Shown: piece by piece, positions 15,601-24,600 of the stretch
How the letters are laid out: every line of letters starts with the position of its first letter
How positions within the stretch are numbered: position 1 is the first letter of the stretch
Assembly: GCA_035578905.1 (NCBI GenBank)
Contig: JAQJVL010000005.1
Location: 5,276,480-5,340,479 of the forward strand
Source of the DNA: Stictocephala bisonia
Lineage: Eukaryota > Arthropoda > Insecta > Hemiptera > Membracidae
Direction: 5' to 3'
Length of the DNA stretch: 64,000 bases
The notes under the pieces: model-generated
Databases searched by the model: none
The model's input: the letters and a program-made list of their open reading frames with translations, nothing else
Told to the model about the DNA's origin: nothing
Position numbers and translations under genes: made by a program

Positions 15601-18600
15601 CAACTGCAGAGGCAAGAGATTCTGCATTGAAAGCAAAGCAGACAAATAATTAGGAAATAGAACAAAGCAAGAACTGTGTAATTCTAAAATTAGGTTTTAT
15701 TAAAGACATTTATCAGTTCAGCAATCAACTAAATCTATATAGTCAGGAGTTAAGACGATTGGTATCAGGAAAACCAGATTATAGCCAATTAATATGGATA
15801 TGAAACCTTATCAAAACTATTTTGTTAATATCCCAATTGATATCTGGCTCCTGTGAGTACGCCCGTCAGTTGAGTAGTGAATGAATGAATGAATGAATGA
15901 ATGAACGTTTATTTCCATATTAATAAAACAAATATTGAAAAGCTTAAGAAACGAGTTTACAAAAAATAAGCTTAGTCTATACAATATTACAAAATACTGT
16001 AAATAAAGTTTGAATTTGAACATGTATGTATATATAATAGAAATTATTTAAACTAAATAGTAATAACAGGAAATGAGCCTACATGGGCTGATAGCCAGTG
16101 CGTAGGCTCAGTTGTTGAAACATTATATTTGCTTGACATGAATAAATCAGATGAGTTCAAATCTCATACGTAAGTGGAAAAGAGAACAGACTTCGAAATG
16201 CGAGAAACAGGAGCAAAATTAGTTGAGTCAAATGAACAATGAGAGGTGAGGGAGGAGTACGTCAAGGTCATCTCCTCCCGTAAGTGATCCTTTGGTTCCT
16301 GCTCTGAGTCACTTTTCATTTGCGTTTGTAATTGAAGCTGACATACTAGGTGTGATATTAAGGATATCTAGTAGTGTAATAGATGATAAAATTCCTCTGA
16401 AAATAAAATATATTCTTCCCATAGTCATTCCTATCATTACAGCAATTTTTAACAAAAAACTTTCATTGTCTAAACTTTCAACTGAGTGGAGATCTGCCAT
16501 TGTTCGACCCTTTCTAAAAAAATCCTCTCTTACGTTAGACCCATTAGCATTTTATCTGCCTTATCCAATGTCTTGAGAGAGTAGTTTACTAACAAGTTTT
16601 TTCTCTTCTTGAGTCAAATAAATTGCTACTCCTTATATGGTGGACAAAAAACAAGTTTCAATTTGAACCCTTTTTTATTTTTCTAAGGCGTTTGATTGTG
16701 TCTACTATCCCCTTCTCCTTTTAACTTTCTTTGGTGGGGTTCTCTGTTGAATGTGTTGACTAGATGAGGTCTTACTTGTCTGATCAGTGTCAATATGTCT
16801 CATCCAGCGACAAACAGTCATACTAAAATCTGTCACTCAAGGCCTGCCTCAGGGTTATGTCCTTGGCCCTTTTTTACTTTCTATTTACATTAATAATATC
16901 ATGTTATTAAATACAGTACAACCTCGATTATCCAGCCTCGCTTTATCCGACAGTCCGTATCATCCGGTTTGGCAAGTAGATAACAATAAAAATTATTTAC
17001 AAGATAAAATTAATCAGATTGACAAGTGATCACTTGTTACTGCGTAATAATTAATGATGCGCCTGAAGATCCAACCTGGTAATGTTGTTTACTTTTGTTC
17101 AGTGCTGGAAGCGTCCATTTCGCAAGAGGGGAAAGTGAAACATCAAAAATATCTTTTGTATAGTATTGTAAAGCAGTGTCAAAGTTGGCTATTGTGATAA
17201 ACATCTTTTGTTTCATTACAATTGCGTTCATGCAATTGTAGGCACCCCGCTTACACGTGCTGTCTGTTATCAGCTAGTAAACGAGTTTCTCCAATAAAAC
17301 CAAGTTATTTATGGCTTATGTTTTATCCAGCTTTTATCGTATCTGGCTTGACCTTCGCCGCCACATTAGGCCAGATAACTGAGGTTGTACTGTAATATAA
17401 TGTTCATTAGTACCCGACCATCTTCAAATTTTCACTCTTTATACTGTTACTGACTAGCCTGAAATTATAACTAATATAAATATTGATGTTATTTCTATTT
17501 GGTCCTTCAAACATGGTCTGAAACTTAAAGAAAAAAAAAACAAATTCAATCCATCTTCATTGGTAATACTAGACTGCTGAGAAATGTTGACTTTGAAAAT
17601 GCCCCGGCCTATACTTAATAATCACTATCACCCGTTTAATAGTAAAGAGCCTTGGACTGACACTGACCAAACATTTAGGTTGGTCTGATTATACGACATA
17701 AACTTGTAACCGAGTGTTTGTTGAGATTCATTTATTAAAATAGTTTCTCTTATTTGCCCCTGAACATGAAAGTAATGCTGAATTGGAGTTTAAATTACAA
17801 CAGTGTATAGTTTAGGCTAGATTAGGTCATGTTTTAGAATAGAAAACTTAATGTTCATTTTAGTGTGTAAGTGAACTTGTAATACCTACCATCTAAAGAT
17901 AGGGTGAGAACTTTGAAACCGGTAGTGGAAAACATTAATAAAGGATTGGTGGCAGAACAAATACAGAAGTATTTTTTGTACTATAAACCTTTATTTTAAA
18001 AACAGATTCAGTAAAAAATCCAATATAACATGGACTGTTGGTATGCTAAAATAAACAGGCTTTGTAACAAAAGTGTTGGTTTAACTAGATGCTAGGAATG
18101 AGAGGCTTATACTGATTTGTCTCTTAAATATTGTTGCAATGAAAAAAAAGACAAAAAAACAAACAGAAAATCAGCTGCATTTATAGATCTCACTTCAGCC
18201 TACGACACTGTCGTGGCTGTTTCCCCCAGTACCAACTGGGCAATATCCTTGGTTGGATATGTTTGGTGGATGGAACAAGCACTTAATCTACAATTCTTTT
18301 ATGGCATTGAGTGGCATGAAACTCTCTCAAAAGGGCTGGGCGCTGTTAAATTGGTTTTGAGCTGGGGTGGGTTAAAGCAATTATTGGAAGAGTAAATGTG
18401 TTGATATTAGATCCGTTATATGGCTATTATGAAAAATTTCAGAAAACGAACCAAATTATCAATGACTGCCATTTGTATGTCTTTTTACGAGGTTCGGTAA
18501 AATAGACAATGAAAATAGACAAATTCCAATGGATTGCCGCCAGCTTGAATTTAGGGTTGTGATGGGCAATGTTTTTTTTTTTTCTATTTCGTTTCCCTTT

Positions 18601-21600
18601 ATTTTATTTTCTTAATAACGAAATCGGTTTTTGACCCTGACATGGGTATTTTGTACCATAGACTTAAAGATTGTTAATGGTAACATAAAAAAAAAAAAAA
18701 TTAGTTAAGATTTGAAATGTTGCACTAAACCTTTATAAGAAAGGCATACTGTTTGTGCTAGTGTTGCACCAAATGTCATTATTATCAAATGATCAACTAG
18801 TAACTAATTAGTTATACATACATAATATTCCAATAACAATAAGTCATGACCTAGATTATTAATCAAAACAATTAACAAACCTTGTCAGTTGATTCATCCT
18901 GGTTAGCCTCATCCTCAGCTGATGATACACTTTTGCTTGTGCCAGCTTCTTCTTCTTTCTCCTTGTCTTCATGCAATGGAGCTATTTTAACCTTTTCCAT
19001 TATTTGAACCATATCGTTTAAGTTGATATTGTAATCAAACAAAGTGTATTCATCTTCAAGCTGGAAAAACAGGTTTTGATATCAGGTGTACAGGTGATAT
19101 TAGAATGTATCATAAGCAGACAGGACTGACAGTTAAACCTAGGATTGTTTGAACAGTTTTGAATTGTTTGAAATGATAATACTGTAACTTTAAATTGTAT
19201 TTCATTCAAAACATAAAAAATAAAGTACCTGCCTTGAAATGCAGATCTAGGTTTAACAACAACACGCACAGCCAGATGACCTTTCAATAATAGTTTTGTT
19301 AGAAGAACAATAGTCATCGGCTGTTTGCCATTATGATCATTATTTATAAGTATTTATCTAATGTTATCTGCGCTATCATAGAAGAAGTCAATCTCCTGTC
19401 AGACATTGTTGCCAAGCCTATGCATCCTGGCCAACGGACTATTATAATAGTCACAAGCATATTGACACCTGACGAATAGGTCAAGCGAACAGGTGACAAA
19501 GGAGATCCTAAAGTTAACCCCTCTCAAAAGCTCACAATTACTAATTTGTAGAGTAAGACTTCATCACCCACACAGCGCCTTGTTTGCAGGTTGGGATCTA
19601 CCTGCAAGATTGTAACTGGAGCATCTCCATAATGGAAACCCTGGCATAGATCCACGAGCCATAAACATTTCTGAATGGACTTGCAGTTTCATACTTTGCC
19701 CATTGAGGTACATGGGATCCACACAGTACTTACACACTTCAGAATCTGCTAGATTAGGGATCAATATAATAGTGTACTCAATGCATCAGGATTTTTCATG
19801 CCTTGAGTAGATATCAGGTGTTAGAAATCCTGTAGTTTGTATCCCCACATGCAGATATTATCTACGTGGTTGTCGAATGCTAAATTGCTTGAGATGGTGA
19901 TACCAAGATCCTTAATTTGAGATATTCTTTAAAAAGGGGGACCACAGGTAGTGTAATTATTAAGTACCATTGTTCGTCCTGTATGACAAGACATAAATTA
20001 GCATTTATCTATATTGAGGATCGTGTTGTTCTTCAGAAACCAACCATGTATAAGGTTCAGGCATTCTTGCAACATCAATACCATAGAACGTATATCGGCG
20101 GGCGGGTGGGTCAATACCACAGTGTGTGTAATTGGGGAAGGGGTAAGTCAACAACACTATTCATGTATGGGTGAGTAGGTGGTTGGGTCAACACCATCGT
20201 ACGTGTTTTGGAGAATGGGTGACTTATGTATTTTTAATGATGAGTTTAGTCGTCTGCCAACTGAACAGCCTCAAACTAGTCATTGATAAATATCAGATAC
20301 AGATGCACTCACAATGATGGAATCATTAAGATAGGCCTATTCCTGTCCATTTTATAACCAATTTGGAGTCCCTTTAAAAAGATTAGGAACTCGTGTATTA
20401 TGGCGTCCACTTAAGTTTTAACCTTTGAAACACTAATTTAATCTACCGTAACCTGACCTATTGATGTTAAGTTAAACTCTTCAACCAAGGACATTAATTG
20501 TCAAATACAGCCATGATCAATCTGCCAAAATTGATCGTAAATAAGAACATGAGTATTATCCTATTTCAATGAATTTTAAATTATTTGGGATTTTTTTATT
20601 TACAACATCATAAATTTGGTAAAAATGCTATCATTATATTTTAATTTTTTGTTTTAATACAGTATAACCTTGATTATTCGGCCTTGTTTTTTCTGGCTGT
20701 CCCTGTCATTCGGCTTGATGATAAGAAAATAAATTGTTTTTATTAGATAAAACTATAACTATAGTAGAGCCTCGTTATCTGATAGATTAATCTGACATTC
20801 CGTTTTAACGAACGTACTCATCCTGAAAACAATACTGTTATAAAAACTGTCTGGAAATATTATAATGGATTAATGTTCTGTAATGACGAAAACTGTCTGT
20901 TTTCAGACACACACTGTTACAGTAGTATTGACCCACCCACCCACCCATACACGTACAGTGGTATTGACCCACCCACCCACCCATACACGTACAGTAGTAT
21001 TGACCCACCCACCCACCTATACACGTTCATTGGTACCCATACACGTACAGTGGTATTGACCCACCCACCCATACACGTACAGTAGTATTACTAGACACAC
21101 ACTGGTACAGTAGTATTGACCCACCCACCCACCCATACACGTACAGTGGTATTGACCCACCCACCCACCCATACACGTACAGTAGTATTGACCCACCCAC
21201 CCACCTATACACGTTCATTGGTACCCATACACGTACAGTGGTATTGACCCACCCACCCATACACGTACAGTAGTATTAACCCACCCATACACATACGGTG
21301 GTATTGACCCACCCACCCAACCATATACATACGGTGGTATTGACCCACCCACCCACCCATACACATACGGTGGTATTGAACAAATATAAAAATATAATAT
21401 AACAAAAATATAATATAACAAAAATATAAAAACAAAAAATATTTCCATATTGCTGTTTTGTTGCTTGATTTTATGGTGAGCGGGGACTGTACCATGTGAA
21501 CAGACTACATCACTTTGGTTGTCTGATGAGAGCATGGTATTTTTAGGACAGACAATGCTTGTAAGGGGAATAGCAATCATGTCACTCGTGCATTCTTATA

Positions 21601-24600
21601 TAGTAGGTTCTTGACCTATCACACATATTGGTTGTATTAAAGAATTTATGTGTTACTTTAGAGTGTTAGGCATAGTAACTGTATCACATAACTCTAGTTA
21701 TTTGTGACTGCACATAACCTTTGTTTCAATTTTGTTTGTTTACCCATCCCCGTCATATATCACTGTTGTTTTATTGAATTTAGGTCTGGAGAAATTGCTT
21801 CAGAACGTAAATGTGTTGTAGTCTGTGGAAAAGATATGTAATGCCATTTTTTAACATTACTCAGATTTATCCGCCATTTTTAGTTACAAGGCCCTTTTAA
21901 GATAGATATGTGATGCTCTACAGTACATGGAAGCACTAGCCTCAAATGCAAATCTCCAACACGGTTGTTTGAGTTTTAAATACAGAACATTGCAGGCACT
22001 GTTGTTATAACTTGTCGTGTACTACTGGTTGTCACTGCACAATGCACCTCAAGATCCAAGCTGACAATTTGTTTACAGCAGCTGGAGACCATTTCTCATG
22101 TCAGAAAGTGGAAGAGTTAATTATGTGCAATCTAGGCATTGTCAGTCTTTTGTTTACAGTGTCCGAGTGAAACCAAGTTCTCATTCATTTAAAGGATATA
22201 GTTACTATGTCCTTTTGAAATCAGTAAAATAATACTGTGACAAGTTTTTATGTAATTACTATATGGTAACTTAACTTATGATGTTAGAATTTTAATTGGT
22301 AAAACACAGTTGTTTCTAAAGTCGTATGTCTAGACACAAGATTTTGACAATATGTAGTCGGCTATGTCTGTCTCCTCGAAATACGGTTTGCATTTTGCAT
22401 CTTTGCGATTTGCTTTGCATGCAACAATTGTAGGTGATCTCCTCTTTCGTTTTCTATCCCAAATGATTTATTGAATTTATTTTTGTTAGAATTTAAACAA
22501 GTTTTTTGTCACTTATGTTTAATTCGGCTTTAAACGTATCAGCTAGACATGCCGCCACATTAGGCCGGATAACGGAGATTATACTGTTTATTAATCTGTA
22601 AAATAGACAAAATATTTGTTTTTGTAACAAATACTGTTTTAGGCCTAAGAATTAAAAATGTAACTGTATTACCATATTTTGATAATTTTTAGAAATAAAC
22701 AAAACCTGATGTGTAAAAAGCTGTTCAACTGTAAAACTTAAATTTATTACAACTTATGCCAAAAAACTTAATTATTAGCTTGATTAAAAAAATATATACA
22801 TAAATAAAAAGCATGCAAATATTGTAACAGTAAAATATTTAAGTTAAAAGAAAATATTTAATTAGAATAAATAGCCTATAGAAATTAAGCTATACAGTGA
22901 ACTAACATAAAAATTATTATAAAAACAACTTTTCAAATTCTATATCTTGAGTAAGAATTTCTTAAATATACATATTTATAAAATAATTCATATAATAAAG
23001 TTACATTTTAGCCTATCAGCCTGAATTAAGCCTATTTTAGTACAAAACATACACAGAACAGAAACCTTTTTACTGCTGAAAATGACGAAATCACCTTTAA
23101 TTAATCACAGAATTTCACAGGATTTGAGTAATAGGTATACTATTTCAATGAATTTTAAATTGTATTTTTAATATTTTTTTTTTACACACACTAATTATAA
23201 ATTAACCATACACACACTGTGTTAATAGGCCACCCAGCCACCCATGTACTGACAGTGGTTATAAAGCCCGTCATAAGAAAGCTGGCAATAGGCCAGCCTC
23301 TCAGACACGTGTACTTCTACAGAGGTGATGACTCACCCACCGACCCTTACACATAAAGTGGATGACCCACCCACCCATCATTACACATACAGTGGTGACA
23401 ACCCACATACCTAACCTCACATATACAGTGGTGATGACTTGTACTTAGTTATTTGGGACTAAACTAAAAAACATTTGGAAGTCCTCTTACTCTAGAAACG
23501 CTTTAAAATTTCCTAATAAGATATAAAAAGGAGTATGAAACGAGCCCTGTGAGAACAGTGAGTATATTCTGTTCTCACGTAGTGGCCCGCCTTCACATAG
23601 TCAGCACCGCCAACACTACTCTTCGTGTATACGTGTGGGTAGGCGGATCAATACCACTGTTTGTTGATAACAATATAACTAATACAATGCAATATATACA
23701 CTTAGTTATGAAATCAGTTGTAGTTATCTTTCACAATCAGTGGTAATGGATAACCCATGCACCCACCCCTACAGGTACAATGGTCATAACCCACCCGCCC
23801 ACTGCTACATGTACCTTGGTGATGATTTTTAGGTGCTGTAGGCAAGTACTCATCAATACTCAATACACTGTACGTGTGTGGGTGGCTGGGTGGGTGAATG
23901 CCACCCAACGTGTACGATATTGTGAAGTCAAATTTTCATACAGAATGAACATTTACAAAAAAAAAAAATACTTGTACAAATTTATATGGATTAAGTTTCT
24001 GATTTTATATAGTACATAAATAGCAGTAGAACAAGAATATAACCGGGGTTTTTATCAGCAGAAAGCCAGAAAATTAACGAAAATGAGAAAAACCAAAAAC
24101 TTTATTTCAATAAATATAGGCTATCCTTGTGGGTATTCGAACTGTGGGGAATTTCGTCCTGATAACAAATATGGCAACACAAAGCTATACTTGAGCTATG
24201 GCTTAGATCCCATGCTATATTTAAAAAAGGATTATTATTCTTCTTAATTTTTAGTAATTTTTTTCCAGCTTTACCATTAAAACAGATTATTAATAAATAC
24301 TTCAAAGTTCTTTATCTGATTTGAAGAAGAAAATTATTCAGAAAAAACAGATAGAGATCCATTCTTTTTTAAGAATGGATCTCTATCTAAAGAATGGATC
24401 TCTATCTGTTTAAGAATGGATCTTTAGAAACAGATCTATTCTTAAACTGGCCGACCTTAGATTATTAAAAATATTGAGTATTTTGTTTTTAGTACTTAAT
24501 GATGGGAATCCGAAATACCTCTCTCAAAACTTTCAGTATAACTCAAAAATTGGTGCAAAGGAGACACGCTCAGCCTCGTCAATATTACGTATTCCTCTTC

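Larger units (their letters stand above)
15240..16905 (+). mobile_element. Jockey/CR1-like LINE remnant (EN-RT linker and RT)
   Basis: Plus-strand pieces: [20 protein letters not shown] then [17 protein letters not shown] (15440-15560) match the W..I....D.D.KV..FN..I..L.D.HAP linker between endonuclease and [12 protein letters not shown] follows near 15610. [20 protein letters not shown] then [18 protein letters not shown] (16405-16540) match RT block 0/1. [20 protein letters not shown] (near 16850) matches the G.PQGSVLGP block. Frameshifts and stops. Interrupted by an opposite-strand LINE 3' end at about 15875-16035, and followed by a pogo-type MITE at 16914. Confidence 0.75.

Noticed and set aside
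20873..21580. Several overlapping ORFs with [12 protein letters not shown] or [12 protein letters not shown] repeats
   Set aside because: Translations of a 36-bp minisatellite; period divisible by three keeps all frames open on both strands. Same for ORFs at 7371-7798, 13350-13674, 23549-24019 and 39299-39669.
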